Origin: Nitratireductor sp. ZSWI3
GTDB taxonomy: Bacteria; Pseudomonadota; Alphaproteobacteria; Rhizobiales; Rhizobiaceae
Assembly (NCBI RefSeq): GCF_024655565.1
Contig: NZ_JANKOF010000027.1
Coordinates: 1 to 52,660, forward strand
Length of the DNA: 52,660 nt
Reading direction: 5' to 3'
Part shown: positions 1-9,264 of the stretch, piece after piece
Layout: each line of letters opens with the position of its first letter
Position numbering within the stretch: position 1 is the first letter of the stretch
Notes under the pieces: generated by a model
Seen by the model: only the letters and a program-made list of their open reading frames with translations
Database searches by the model: none
Told to the model about the DNA's origin: nothing
Translations under genes and position numbers: made by a program

Positions 1-71
1 GGACGATGCCCCGCATCGCCCTGCGCAGCGCGCCCAGCCAGCGGATCGACCTGTCCCATCAGATCGGTCAA
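1..71 (-). CDS. 5' fragment of an unidentified gene cut by the left edge
   Basis: Downstream of the ATPase gene an open frame runs off the left edge. It can start at TTG 71-69, which overlaps the ATPase stop codon and has GGAGA seven bases upstream, or at ATG 59-57 in the same frame. Only about 20 residues are visible. In related transport operons the next gene is usually the MlaD substrate-binding subunit, but these residues show no MlaD-type N-terminal membrane anchor, so I do not assign it. The stop/start overlap suggests translational coupling to the ATPase. Confidence 0.4.
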   Translation of the reverse strand, partial: MTDLMGQVDPLAGRAAQGDAGHR

Positions 72-904
72 CAGTTATCTCCCTTGGTATGACCTCTTGC
101 GGCGCGGTCGATATGCCTCGCCCGCTTGCCCCTGAAATAGGCTTTCACCCACGGATCGTCGCATTCCAGCATATCCTCGACCGTGCCCTGCACCAGCACG
201 CGCTTGTTGCCCAGAACCGCGATACGGTCGCAGGCTGTGAGCAGGCTGTCGAGGTCGTGGGTCACCATATAGACGGTGAGGCCCATCGTGTCGCGGAGCT
301 TGGCGACCAGTTCGTCGAAATCGGCCGCGCCGATCGGATCGAGGCCGGATGTCGGCTCGTCGAGAAAGACGATGTCGGGGTCGAGCGCCAGGGCCCGTGC
401 CAGGGCGGCGCGCTTGATCATGCCGCCCGACAGTTCGGAAGGGAACTTCTGCGCGGCATCGCGCGGCAGGCCGACCAGCTCGATCTTCAAATAGGCCAGC
501 TCGTCCATGAGCGGGCGCGGCAGATCCAGGTATTCGCGCATCGGCACCTGAATGTTCTCGAGCACGGTCAGGGCCGAGAACAGGGCACCGTGCTGGAACA
601 GGACCCCCTGGCGCATGTCGATCTGCATGCGTTGCGCGTCGCTGGCCTCGTCGAGATCCTGGTCGAGCAGCCGTATGGTGCCGGCCCGCTTGCGGATGAG
701 GCCGAGCACGGTACGCAGGAGCACCGACTTGCCGGCACCGGAAGCGCCGACGAAGCCGAGAATCTCACCGCGGTAGACGTCCAGCGACAGGTGGTCGAGG
801 ACGATCGTGTCGCCGAAACCGACGGTCACGTCGCGCACCGACAGAACCACGTCGCGCTGCGCCGTGACCGCCTGTTCCTGCCGTTCCGATGCCATCACCA
901 TCAT
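68..904 (-). CDS. mlaF: MlaF-like ABC transporter ATP-binding protein
   Basis: This is a 278-residue ABC ATPase of the Mla/Ttg2A type, which powers phospholipid or hydrophobic-compound movement between the inner and outer membranes. Visible motifs are Walker A GASGAGKS (residues 53-60), a Q-loop glutamine near 104, signature LSGGM (158-162), Walker B IVFLDEP with the D-loop SGLDP (178-190), and the switch histidine in THD near 216. LSGGM rather than LSGGQ is usual for MlaF. It starts six bases after the permease gene, so the two are co-transcribed. Two methionines near the start (residues 1-2) leave the exact start uncertain by a few codons. Family assignment is firm; the substrate is inferred. 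Confidence 0.9.
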   Translation of the reverse strand: MMVMASERQEQAVTAQRDVVLSVRDVTVGFGDTIVLDHLSLDVYRGEILGFVGASGAGKSVLLRTVLGLIRKRAGTIRLLDQDLDEASDAQRMQIDMRQGVLFQHGALFSALTVLENIQVPMREYLDLPRPLMDELAYLKIELVGLPRDAAQKFPSELSGGMIKRAALARALALDPDIVFLDEPTSGLDPIGAADFDELVAKLRDTMGLTVYMVTHDLDSLLTACDRIAVLGNKRVLVQGTVEDMLECDDPWVKAYFRGKRARHIDRAARGHTKGDNC

Positions 905-910
905 CTGACC

Positions 911-2173
911 CTAAAAATCGATCGCCGCATAGAAGATGGCGAAAAAGCCGTCGACGACAATGACGATGAAGATGGCTTTCACCACGGAGGCAGTGACGTG
1001 ACCGCCGAGCGATTCCGCGCTGCCGCCGACCTTCATGCCCTCGACCGAGGCGATGATGCCGACAATCAGCGCCATGAAAGGCGCCTTGATCAGGCCGGCG
1101 AAGATGGTCGAAAGATCGATGGAATCGCGCAGCCGGTCGATGAAGGCTTCCGGCGGAATGCCCGAATAGAGCCAGGTGATGAGCATGGCTCCGCCGAGGG
1201 CGGCGAAATTGGCGACGATGGTCAGGCACGGAACGGCGATCATCAGCGCCACGAGACGGGGAAACACCAGCACGCCGACGGGATTGAGACCGATCACCGT
1301 CAGCGCATCCACCTCCTCGCGCATTTTCATCGAGCCGATCTCGGCGGTGATCGCGCTGCCGGAGCGGCCGGCGATCATGATCGCCGTCATCAGCACGCCG
1401 AGTTCCCGCAGGATGAGGATGCCCACCAGATCGACGACAAAGATCTCGGCGCCGAAATAGCGCAGCTGGAAGGCGCCCTGCTGGGCGATGATCGCCCCCA
1501 CGATGGCCGACATCAGGACGATGATGGGAACGGCGCCGACGCCCATCCGGTCGATCTGGTTGACGATCGCCGCGGGGTTCACCGCATGCGCCCGGCCGAG
1601 CTTCATCTGCGCCCCGCCGATGGTCGCCCCGAGGATATGCGCCCCATAGACGATGTCGTCGCGCGCATCGTAGACCGTGCGGCCGATCGCCTCGAGAAGG
1701 TTCACGATCCAGGCGCGTCTCGGCCGCGGGCCATGACCGTCGCTCTGGGCGACGGCTTCTTCCACCGCGGCGAGAAGAACCGTCGCGGCCTTCGATTCGC
1801 CGGACACGCTTACGTCCGCGCCGCGCGATCGTTGCGTGTGGATCAGCCGCTGGATCAGCCAGGCGCCGGCGGTGTCCAGGCTGGTGATGGCAGCCAGGTC
1901 GATCTCCAGCGTTTGAATGTCCGGGCGGGCCTGCAATGCGCGCATCTGCGCGTCGACCTTCGCGACCCTCCTGGTGTTCCAGGCACCGGTCAGGCGACAG
2001 GTGACCGCTGCGCCATCCTGATGAAGGCTGATGAGCGGATCCTTGTTCTGTCCGATCGGCTGCTGCACGTCGCTTGCTTCGCCCTGCGAATTGATCAACA
2101 TTGCACCATCATTAGTGTGGACCAGGCCCAAAGGGAACCGGTTGTCGATGGGACCGGTCGCCATATAAGGCAT
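911..2173 (-). CDS. mlaE: MlaE-family ABC transporter permease with N-terminal STAS domain
   Basis: This 420-residue protein has two parts. An N-terminal STAS-like domain of about 130 residues contains the conserved SLDTAGAWL segment. A C-terminal MlaE permease domain has about five hydrophobic segments and the family stretch around ILRELGVLMTAIMIAGRSGS. It is the membrane subunit of a lipid or hydrophobic-solute transporter working with the ATPase immediately downstream. In E. coli the STAS protein (MlaB) is separate; fusion to the permease is common in alphaproteobacteria. The start at 2173 is preceded by GGAGG four bases upstream. The frame is open further upstream, but that part is antisense to the divergent epimerase gene and is rejected. 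Confidence 0.9.
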   Translation of the reverse strand: MPYMATGPIDNRFPLGLVHTNDGAMLINSQGEASDVQQPIGQNKDPLISLHQDGAAVTCRLTGAWNTRRVAKVDAQMRALQARPDIQTLEIDLAAITSLDTAGAWLIQRLIHTQRSRGADVSVSGESKAATVLLAAVEEAVAQSDGHGPRPRRAWIVNLLEAIGRTVYDARDDIVYGAHILGATIGGAQMKLGRAHAVNPAAIVNQIDRMGVGAVPIIVLMSAIVGAIIAQQGAFQLRYFGAEIFVVDLVGILILRELGVLMTAIMIAGRSGSAITAEIGSMKMREEVDALTVIGLNPVGVLVFPRLVALMIAVPCLTIVANFAALGGAMLITWLYSGIPPEAFIDRLRDSIDLSTIFAGLIKAPFMALIVGIIASVEGMKVGGSAESLGGHVTASVVKAIFIVIVVDGFFAIFYAAIDF

Positions 2174-2215
2174 GTTTCCTCCGATAATTCCGACTTCTGC
2201 AAAAGAAGGGCAGAA

Positions 2216-3199
2216 ATGACACGCACGCTGGTCACCGAGATCGAGACGTTTCCCATTGCCGGTGTTTTCACGATCTCGCGCGGCTCGCGCACCGAGGCCC
2301 GTGTGGTGACCTGCACGTTGGGCGACGGGGCGGTGCGCGGCCAGGGCGAATGCGTGCCCTATACGCGCTACGATGAAACGGTCGAAAGCGTGGTGGAACA
2401 GATCGAGGCGATCCGGCAGGACCTCATCAACGGCATCGACCGTACCGCACTGATGCAGAGCATGCCGCCGGGGGCGGCCCGCAACGCGGTCGATTGCGCC
2501 CTGTGGGACCTCGAGGCCAAGCTTTCCGGCAAGCGCGCCGCGCTCTCCGCCTGCACGGTGCCGCCGCGCCCGCTGCCGACCGCCTATACGATCTCGCTTG
2601 GCGCTCCCGAAGACATGGCGGCACAGGCCCGCGCCCATGCCGCGCGGCCGTTGCTGAAGGTCAAGCTGGGCAGCGACAACGACGCCGCCCGCATCCATGC
2701 GGTGGCAGGCGCCGCCCCCGAGAGCCGGCTGATCGTCGACGCCAATGAGGGCTGGACCGAGGACAACATCCTCGAGAACATGCTTGCCGCCGCCGAGTTC
2801 CACGTGGCGCTGATCGAGCAGCCCCTGCCCGCCGGCAAGGACGAGCTTCTGCGCCATATCCCGCATCCGGTGCCGGTCTGCGCCGATGAGAGCGTCCACA
2901 CGGCAGACAACCTGAAGGAGCTCGCAGGCCTTTACGACTTCGTCAACATCAAGCTCGACAAGACCGGCGGCTTGACGGCGGCGCTCGAGCTTCGCGACAA
3001 GGCGAGGGAAATGGGTTTCGGCGTCATGGTCGGCTGCATGGTGGGCACCTCGCTCGCCATGGCGCCGGCCGTCCTGCTCGCGCAGGGTGCCGACTTCGTC
3101 GATCTCGACGGGCCGCTGCTGCTGGCACGGGATCGTCCTCACGGGCTGCGCTATTCGGGCTCGCTCGTCTCGCCGCCCGCCCCGCAGCTCTGGGGCTGA
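2216..3199 (+). CDS. Dipeptide epimerase (L-Ala-D/L-Glu epimerase type, enolase superfamily)
   Basis: This 327-residue enzyme epimerises dipeptides, classically L-Ala-D-Glu released from peptidoglycan turnover. Enolase-superfamily residues are visible: the KxK motif K148-V-K150, metal ligands D175 (VDAN), E201 (IEQP) and D224 (ADES), and the second catalytic lysine K246 (NIKLDKTGG). The DLDGP segment (296-300) matches the DxD motif that binds the substrate amino group in dipeptide epimerases. The ATG at 2216 follows AAGAAGGG and gives the usual family length. It diverges from the permease across only 42 bases, so promoters may lie inside one of the coding regions. A link to murein peptide recycling is inferred from the family. 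Confidence 0.88.
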   Translation: MTRTLVTEIETFPIAGVFTISRGSRTEARVVTCTLGDGAVRGQGECVPYTRYDETVESVVEQIEAIRQDLINGIDRTALMQSMPPGAARNAVDCALWDLEAKLSGKRAALSACTVPPRPLPTAYTISLGAPEDMAAQARAHAARPLLKVKLGSDNDAARIHAVAGAAPESRLIVDANEGWTEDNILENMLAAAEFHVALIEQPLPAGKDELLRHIPHPVPVCADESVHTADNLKELAGLYDFVNIKLDKTGGLTAALELRDKAREMGFGVMVGCMVGTSLAMAPAVLLAQGADFVDLDGPLLLARDRPHGLRYSGSLVSPPAPQLWG

Positions 3200-3238
3200 C
3201 CGGGCCCCAAGGCGGTCCGGTCTCCCGGATGCTCGCGC

Positions 3239-4063
3239 TCAGGCCGCCCTTACGCCGTCTTCCTCGTACGCCACGACGCGCGGCCTGACCCGTGTCGTGG
3301 CCGCTTCCGCGCCAAGCACCTTGGCCCAATGGATGATCTCGAACGTGCCGTCGAAATTTTCGGCCAGGGCGGTGCAGCTTTCCACCCAATCGCCGGTGTT
3401 CATGTAGCTGACGCCGCGGATTTCCTCGATGGTCGCGTGATGGATGTGGCCGCAGATCACGCCGTCGACCTCGGCCCGATGCGCCTCCTGGGCCAGGACG
3501 TCCTGAAACGAGCTGATGAACTTGACCGCCTTCTTGACTTTCACCTTGGCCCACGAGGAGAACGACCAGTAGGGCCGGCCGAACATTCTGCGGACGCGCC
3601 CGATAACCCGGTTGACCACGATGGCCAGGTCATAGGCCTTGTCGCCCAGATAGGCGAGCCAGCGCACATTGTGCACGACCTGATCGAACTGGTCGCCGTG
3701 GATGACGAGAAACCGCCGGCCGTCGGCGGCCTCGTGGATGGCCCGGTCGGCAACGACGATGCCTCCGAAATGCACCCCCTGGAAGGAGCGCAGGAATTCG
3801 TCGTGATTGCCGGCGATATAGATGATCTCCGCCCCCTTGCGCGCCTTGCGCAACAGCTTTTGCACGACATCGTTGTGGCTCGCCGGCCAGTGCCAGGAGC
3901 GCCTGAGCCGCCAGCCGTCGACGATGTCGCCGACCAGGAAGATCTTGTCGGCATCGTGATGACGCAGGAAGTCGATCAGGAACTCCGCCTTGGCCGGTTT
4001 CGAGCCAAGGTGGATGTCGGATAAGAAGAGGGTGCGAAAGCTGCGGTTTCCGGCGCCGTCCAT
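3239..4063 (-). CDS. LpxH-like UDP-2,3-diacylglucosamine diphosphatase family metallophosphoesterase
   Basis: This calcineurin-like phosphoesterase of about 274 residues carries the metal-binding motifs in order: DxH (SDIHLGS, near 15-21), GDxxD (VGDIVDGW), GNHDE and GHIHH. The sequence after the first motif (KAEFLIDFLRHHDADKIFLVGD) matches the LpxH-like family found in Rhizobiales, which hydrolyses UDP-2,3-diacylglucosamine in lipid A synthesis. Function is inferred from family; only some members have been tested. The frame is open upstream to 4201, with candidate starts at 4201 and 4111. I chose ATG 4063 because it gives the usual 12-14 residues before the first strand; its ribosome site is weak. 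It is convergent with the epimerase gene (39-base gap). Confidence 0.82.
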   Translation of the reverse strand: MDGAGNRSFRTLFLSDIHLGSKPAKAEFLIDFLRHHDADKIFLVGDIVDGWRLRRSWHWPASHNDVVQKLLRKARKGAEIIYIAGNHDEFLRSFQGVHFGGIVVADRAIHEAADGRRFLVIHGDQFDQVVHNVRWLAYLGDKAYDLAIVVNRVIGRVRRMFGRPYWSFSSWAKVKVKKAVKFISSFQDVLAQEAHRAEVDGVICGHIHHATIEEIRGVSYMNTGDWVESCTALAENFDGTFEIIHWAKVLGAEAATTRVRPRVVAYEEDGVRAA

Positions 4064-4111
4064 GATCTCGCCCAAGCCTGCCAAAATCGAGCCCTCTATG
4101 GCCCGATTCAT

Positions 4112-4127
4112 GTCACAGGCATGTGAC
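4112..4127. promoter_or_regulatory. Possible operator: GTCACA-N4-TGTGAC palindrome
   Basis: A perfect 6+6 inverted repeat with a four-base spacer lies between the divergent phosphoesterase and malic enzyme genes. It is well placed to bind a dimeric regulator of either gene. No regulator can be named. Confidence 0.3.
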
Positions 4128-4293
4128 GATGCCTCCTGGAGACCCAACCCCGTCCGACAGCCGGTCGCAGATTTTTCAATCTGAAGTCGGCGCTTCGCCA
4201 TTCGGCTCTGGAAAAACGCCGCGCCAGGGCCTAATCACTACCCCTCGGTCGCCTGCGGGGGCCACAGAGATTGCCATTACCGGGAGCCGCCAG

Positions 4294-6609
4294 ATGCCGT
4301 CCAGAACCAAAAAGCCGGAACGATCCGAATTCGACCAGGCTGCGCTCTTCTTCCACCGCTACCCGGCCCCCGGCAAGCTCGAGATCCAGGCCACCAAGCC
4401 TCTCGGCAACCAGCGCGACCTGGCGCTTGCCTATTCTCCCGGCGTGGCGGTGCCCTGCATGGCGATCCACGACGACCCGAGCAGCGCTGCCGACTACACG
4501 GCGCGGGCCAACCTTGTGGCCGTGATCTCCAACGGGTCGGCCGTTCTGGGGCTGGGGAACATCGGTCCCCTCGCCTCCAAGCCGGTGATGGAGGGCAAGG
4601 CGGTCCTGTTCAAGAAGTTCGCCGGCATCGACGTTTTCGACATCGAGATCGACGCTCCCGAAGTCGAGCGCATGGTCGAGACGATCGCTTCCCTCGAACC
4701 GACGTTCGGCGGCATCAATCTGGAGGACATCAAGGCGCCGGAATGTTTTGAGGTCGAGGAGCGCCTCAAGAAGCGCATGGGCATCCCCGTCTTCCACGAC
4801 GACCAGCATGGCACGGCGATCATCGTCGCGGCGGCGACGATGAACGCGCTGGAGCTCGCCGGCAAGGACATCGCCGAGGTGAAGATCGTCTCGTCGGGCG
4901 CCGGTGCCGCTGCCCTCGCCTGCCTCAATCTCCTGGTTTCGCTCGGCGCGAAGGCGGAAAACATCTGGCTCACCGATCGGCACGGCGTCGTCTATGAGGG
5001 TCGCAAGGAGGAGATGGATCGCTGGAAGGCGCCTTATGTGAAAGACACCAAAGCGCGCAAGCTGGCTGAGGTGATCGACGGCGCGGACGTGTTCCTGGGG
5101 CTTTCGGCTGCCGGCGTGCTGAAGCCCGAGATGCTGGCCGGCATGGCCGAGAAGCCGCTGATCCTGGCGCTCGCCAACCCGGTTCCCGAGATCATGCCGG
5201 ACGTGGCGCGCGCGGCGCGGCCCGACGCCATGATCTGCACCGGCCGTTCGGATTTCCCGAACCAGGTCAACAATGTGCTCTGCTTCCCCTACATCTTCCG
5301 CGGTGCGCTGGACGTCGGAGCCACGGCGATCAACGAGGAGATGAAGCGTGCCGCCGTGAAGGCCATTGCCGCGCTTGCCCGTGAGGAGCCCTCGGATGTC
5401 GCGGCGCGCGCCTATTCCGGCGAGACCCCGATGTTCGGTCCGGAATTCCTCATTCCCTCGCCGTTCGATCCGCGCCTGATCCTGCGCATCGCGCCGGCGA
5501 TCGCCCGGGCGGCGATGGAAAGCGGCGTTGCCTCACGGCCGATCGAGGACATAGACCAGTATCTCGATCGGCTGAACCGCTTCGTGTTCCGTTCCGGCCT
5601 CGTCATGAAGCCCGTCTTCTCGGCCGCCAAGATCGCCGGACGCAAGCGCGTGATCTATGCCGACGGCGAGGACGAGCGCGTGCTGCGGGCTGCGCAGGTG
5701 GTGATCGAGGAAGGGATCGCCGATCCCATCATCATCGGCCGCCCGCACGTGGTGGAAACGCGGCTCAAGCGCTACGGCTTGCGCATCCGGCCCGGCGAGG
5801 ATTTCGCCATCATCAACCCGGAAGACGATCCGCGCTACCGCCACTATGTCGACCTTCTGGTTCAGCTGGCCGGGCGGCGCGGCGTGACGCCCGAGGCGGC
5901 CAGGACGCTTGTGCGCACCAACACGACCGTCATCGCCGCCATCGCCATGATGCGCGACGAGGCCGATGCCATGATCTGCGGGCTGGAAGGACGGTTCGAG
6001 AAGCATCTGCGCTATGTGGACATGATCATCGGCCGCCGCGAGGGCGTCGGCGATCTCTCGGCCCTGTCGATGCTGATCTCCCAGTTCGGCGTGACCTTCT
6101 TCACCGATACCTATGTCACGCTTTGTCCGACCGCCTCGGAGATCGCCGAAATGACTGTGCTCGCGGCCGAGGAGATCCGGCGCTTCGGCATCGAGCCGAA
6201 GGCAGCGCTGTTGTCGCACTCGAATTTCGGATCCCGCGATTCCGACAGCGCGGTGAAGATGCGCGAAGCCGCCCACCTCCTGAAGCAGATCGCCCCGGAT
6301 CTGATGTCGGACGGCGAGATGCACGGCGACTCGGCCCTTTCCGAGGCGCTGCGCCAGCGCGTCTACCCGCAGGCCAGCCTGACGGGAGAAGCAAACCTGC
6401 TCGTGTTCCCCAACCTGGATGCGGCCAACATCACGCTCACCACGCTGAAGACCATGACCGACGCCCTGCATGTCGGGCCGATCCTGCTCGGCACGGCCAT
6501 GCCGGCGCATATCCTCACGCCATCGGTCACCTCGCGCGGCGTCGTCAACATGACGGCGCTCGCCGCGGTGGAGGCACTGCAGAAGAGCAGGGCAACGGCA
6601 GCCGTCTGA
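4294..6609 (+). CDS. maeB: NADP-dependent malic enzyme with C-terminal phosphotransacetylase-like domain
   Basis: This 771-residue protein has the MaeB architecture: an N-terminal malic enzyme of about 430 residues, and a C-terminal phosphotransacetylase-like domain of about 330 residues that is thought to be regulatory and non-catalytic. Malic-enzyme segments include [18 protein letters not shown] and the nucleotide-binding [15 protein letters not shown]. The second domain has [22 protein letters not shown] and [10 protein letters not shown]. It converts malate to pyruvate, CO2 and NADPH. The ATG at 4294 follows GGGAG by seven bases and gives the family length; the 57 codons open upstream look non-coding. 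No partner gene is adjacent. Confidence 0.95.
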   Translation: MPSRTKKPERSEFDQAALFFHRYPAPGKLEIQATKPLGNQRDLALAYSPGVAVPCMAIHDDPSSAADYTARANLVAVISNGSAVLGLGNIGPLASKPVMEGKAVLFKKFAGIDVFDIEIDAPEVERMVETIASLEPTFGGINLEDIKAPECFEVEERLKKRMGIPVFHDDQHGTAIIVAAATMNALELAGKDIAEVKIVSSGAGAAALACLNLLVSLGAKAENIWLTDRHGVVYEGRKEEMDRWKAPYVKDTKARKLAEVIDGADVFLGLSAAGVLKPEMLAGMAEKPLILALANPVPEIMPDVARAARPDAMICTGRSDFPNQVNNVLCFPYIFRGALDVGATAINEEMKRAAVKAIAALAREEPSDVAARAYSGETPMFGPEFLIPSPFDPRLILRIAPAIARAAMESGVASRPIEDIDQYLDRLNRFVFRSGLVMKPVFSAAKIAGRKRVIYADGEDERVLRAAQVVIEEGIADPIIIGRPHVVETRLKRYGLRIRPGEDFAIINPEDDPRYRHYVDLLVQLAGRRGVTPEAARTLVRTNTTVIAAIAMMRDEADAMICGLEGRFEKHLRYVDMIIGRREGVGDLSALSMLISQFGVTFFTDTYVTLCPTASEIAEMTVLAAEEIRRFGIEPKAALLSHSNFGSRDSDSAVKMREAAHLLKQIAPDLMSDGEMHGDSALSEALRQRVYPQASLTGEANLLVFPNLDAANITLTTLKTMTDALHVGPILLGTAMPAHILTPSVTSRGVVNMTALAAVEALQKSRATAAV

Positions 6610-6840
6610 ACCCGGCTCCAGAACGCGTCTTCGCGCCGCGATTGCGGCAGAGAGCCGACCGGCGCGTTCTTCGATCAGTCGGGGAGCGTTTACCATGGCA
6701 CCCGTCGATCGCTCAAAATATACACCCCAGGGTGGAAAAGAACTGCGCGATATGGTTTTATCGCGTCGCAATTTTCAATCACTGGTTAACGGGCGCGCAG
6801 CGTTCCGTGGAATGCGCGTGAGCAAGGGGGCTGTATCGCG

Positions 6841-7905
6841 ATGCGTGGCGTGTTGTTCCTGCGGGCTTTTTGCATGAGCATGGGATTGGTCGTCTGGCTG
6901 CTCGGCCTATCGGCAAGCGCCGCTGCTCAGACGCAGCTTTGCCGCAATCTCGCATCCCAACTTCAAATCGCCTCGCGCGGCGGGTCGGCGGCCCAGATCA
7001 GCAAACTGCAAGGCGCCATCGCCCGGCAGAACGGCGAACTGAGCAAGGTGCGCGGGCAGATGCGGACGGCGCGGTGCGGCTTCGGGATCTTCGGCAATCG
7101 CGCCCCCGAATGCACCGCGCTGAGGAAATCGGCCTCGAGCATGGAGCGCAACGTCCTGAACCTGCGGTCGGAGCTCGATCGCCAGGGCCAGGGCAACGCG
7201 GTGCGCGACCGCAACCACATCCTTGCAACGATGCGCGCCAAGGGCTGCGACGACAAGCCGGCTGTTCGCAAGGCCGCAGCGCCCACCCCCAGGGAAAAGA
7301 CCGCCCAGCGGAACGGCACGGCTTCCACCGTAAGGCGGCCCGGCGAGGTCTTCCAGACCATGTGCGTGCGAAGCTGCGACGGCTATTACTTCCCGATCTC
7401 GTTTTCGGTCTCGCGAGACATGTTCGCCCGCGATGAAAAGACCTGTCAGGCGCGCTGCCCGGGCAGCGACGTCAAGCTCTATGCCCACAACGTGCTCAGC
7501 GAGGAATCGGAAGACATGATCTCGGTCGCCGACGGCGCACCCTATCGTGAACTTCCGAACGCCTTTCTCTACCGCCAGGCCGGCCTCAGCAGGGACACCT
7601 GCAGCTGCCGGCCGGATGGGAACACCTCGGTCGTCGCGGCGGCGATCCCGGACGACACCATACCGGCCGACGTCTACCCGATCTCAGAGGCGGGCACGGA
7701 CGCCGCCACCAGCTTCTACATCCAGCCGACACCATCCTCAAAAGACACCGTCGACAACGCGGTCAGGACCTCGGACGTCCCGCCGACGAGCAAGGCGACG
7801 CCGGCCAGCGGCGTTCGTCGGGTCAGGGTCGTCGGGCCAAAGTTTCTTCCCGCCCCAGAAGAGGCAATAGACCTGCGAGTTCCGGCCCAGCCTCGCGCCC
7901 GGTAA
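6841..7905 (+). CDS. DUF2865 domain-containing secreted protein
   Basis: This 354-residue protein starts with a hydrophobic signal peptide ending near residue 29 (SASAAAQ). An alpha-helical region follows (about 35-130) with heptad-like spacing and paired cysteines, then the DUF2865 core (about 155-260) with [22 protein letters not shown] and CSCRPDG. The many cysteines in a secreted protein suggest disulfides. The C-terminal 100 residues are proline/threonine-rich and look disordered. DUF2865 is a rhizobial family of unknown function. The start at 6841 has AAGGGGG about ten bases upstream; an in-frame ATG at 6874 would still leave a signal peptide. Its last 83 bases overlap gltX on the other strand. 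Confidence 0.82.
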   Translation: MRGVLFLRAFCMSMGLVVWLLGLSASAAAQTQLCRNLASQLQIASRGGSAAQISKLQGAIARQNGELSKVRGQMRTARCGFGIFGNRAPECTALRKSASSMERNVLNLRSELDRQGQGNAVRDRNHILATMRAKGCDDKPAVRKAAAPTPREKTAQRNGTASTVRRPGEVFQTMCVRSCDGYYFPISFSVSRDMFARDEKTCQARCPGSDVKLYAHNVLSEESEDMISVADGAPYRELPNAFLYRQAGLSRDTCSCRPDGNTSVVAAAIPDDTIPADVYPISEAGTDAATSFYIQPTPSSKDTVDNAVRTSDVPPTSKATPASGVRRVRVVGPKFLPAPEEAIDLRVPAQPRAR

Positions 7906-9196
7906 GCGCGACCCGCAACGGCATGAAGAGCGCCCGGCCCTTGCGCCCCGTCGCAGCTTTCACCGCATCGGTCCACGCCCGCCAGGTCCCGCCGTCCCAG
8001 GGTTCCTGCGGCAGGTGTTGCATGGCCTCGCGCACGAAAACCCTGTCCTCGTCGGACAGGCCTGCCTCGCCGTCCGGCTTGTCGTTGACGATCCGCCACC
8101 AGATGGAGGCGTCGTCCAGCCGCTCCAGATTGCCGCGCACGGCATTCCAGAAGGCCTCGGCCTTGGCACCGTCGATGCCGAGTGCGGCGAGCCTTCGAGC
8201 CGCCTCGTCATAGGGCATGTGCTGGATGAGCTGCCTGCTGAGCCCAGAAAGCTCCGCCGGATCGAACTTCGCCGCCGATCTGGACGTGGCGGTCGGCTCG
8301 AAGCGATCGGCAAGCTCCTCCATCGTCGCCGCCGCGACCACATTCTCCGACGTTCCGATCAGCACCGCGAGCGAAGCCACCGCCATCGGTTCGATGCCGC
8401 TCTCGCGCAGGCTGGCGATGGACAGGGCCCCCGTGCGCTTGGAAAGCCCCTCGCCCGAAACGGTGGTGAGCAGGTTGTGGTGTCCGAATGCCGGCGGTTC
8501 CGCCCCCAGCGCTCGGAACAGCGCAATCTGCGCCCCCGTGTTGGTGACATGGTCATCGCCGCGGATCACATGGGTGATGCCGAGATCGATATCGTCGACC
8601 ACCGACGGCAGCGTGTAGAGATATGTGCCGTCGGCGCGGATCAGGACCGGGTCGGACATGGAAGCAAGGTCCACCGTCTGCGGCCCGCGCACCACGTCGT
8701 CCCAGTGCACTTCGGTGCGCCTGGTCGCGAAGGGATCGTCGGCGAAGTTCGGCAACAGGAAGCGCCAGTGCGGCATGCGCCCCTCGGCTTCGAGCCCAGC
8801 CTTCTCCTCCTCCGTCAACTTCAGCGCCTCGCGGCCGTAGACAGGGGGCAGACGGCGGGACAGGCGGATCTTGCGCCGCCGCTCCAGTTCCTCCGGCGTC
8901 TCGTAGCAGGGATAGAGCAGGCCCGCCGCTTTCAGCCTGGCGGCCGCGGCATCGTAGCTGCCGAAGCGTTCGGATTGCGCGACCGTCTGGTCGGGCAAGA
9001 TCCCCAGCCAGTCAAGGTCGCGGGCGATGCCATCGGCATAGTCCTTCCTCGACCGCTCGAGGTCCGTGTCGTCGAAGCGAAGGATGAAGCGGCCGCCATG
9101 TTTCCTGGCGTAGAGCCAGTTGAACAGGGCGGTGCGCGTGTTGCCGATATGGATCCTGCCGGTCGGGGACGGCGCGAAGCGGACGGTGACAGTCAT
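7823..9196 (-). CDS. gltX: Glutamate--tRNA ligase
   Basis: This 457-residue class I aminoacyl-tRNA synthetase charges tRNA-Glu, and in organisms using GatCAB often tRNA-Gln as well. The HIGH-type motif is [12 protein letters not shown] near residues 8-19, and the KMSKS-type motif is LSKRTGA. The segment [11 protein letters not shown] lies between them. The C-terminal anticodon-binding part ends with PLLGREETL, the normal family ending, so the overlap with the DUF2865 gene is not an artificial extension. Rhizobia commonly carry two GltX paralogues; which one this is cannot be decided here. It lies 68 bases after the ABC exporter on the same strand. Confidence 0.95.
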   Translation of the reverse strand: MTVTVRFAPSPTGRIHIGNTRTALFNWLYARKHGGRFILRFDDTDLERSRKDYADGIARDLDWLGILPDQTVAQSERFGSYDAAAARLKAAGLLYPCYETPEELERRRKIRLSRRLPPVYGREALKLTEEEKAGLEAEGRMPHWRFLLPNFADDPFATRRTEVHWDDVVRGPQTVDLASMSDPVLIRADGTYLYTLPSVVDDIDLGITHVIRGDDHVTNTGAQIALFRALGAEPPAFGHHNLLTTVSGEGLSKRTGALSIASLRESGIEPMAVASLAVLIGTSENVVAAATMEELADRFEPTATSRSAAKFDPAELSGLSRQLIQHMPYDEAARRLAALGIDGAKAEAFWNAVRGNLERLDDASIWWRIVNDKPDGEAGLSDEDRVFVREAMQHLPQEPWDGGTWRAWTDAVKAATGRKGRALFMPLRVALTGREAGPELAGLLPLLGREETLARRP

Positions 9197-9264
9197 GAGT
9201 GCGGCGTAGCCGAACCCTTTCCGATTGGCAAGCAGGGCCGTCGATCGGACGGCCCTGCCGGGCC

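Noticed and set aside
89-2215. Plus-strand frame upstream of the dipeptide epimerase, open for about 700 codons
   Set aside because: It is antisense to the clear ATPase and permease genes, its composition (His/Asp/Arg-rich) is that of a GC-rich shadow frame, and the epimerase has its own start at 2216.
2174-3142. Extension of the MlaE permease frame beyond 2173
   Set aside because: It is antisense to the epimerase gene, and a strong ribosome site marks the start at 2173.
6695-6877. 60-codon frame between maeB and the DUF2865 gene
   Set aside because: No ribosome site or similarity, and it runs into the start of the DUF2865 gene in another frame.
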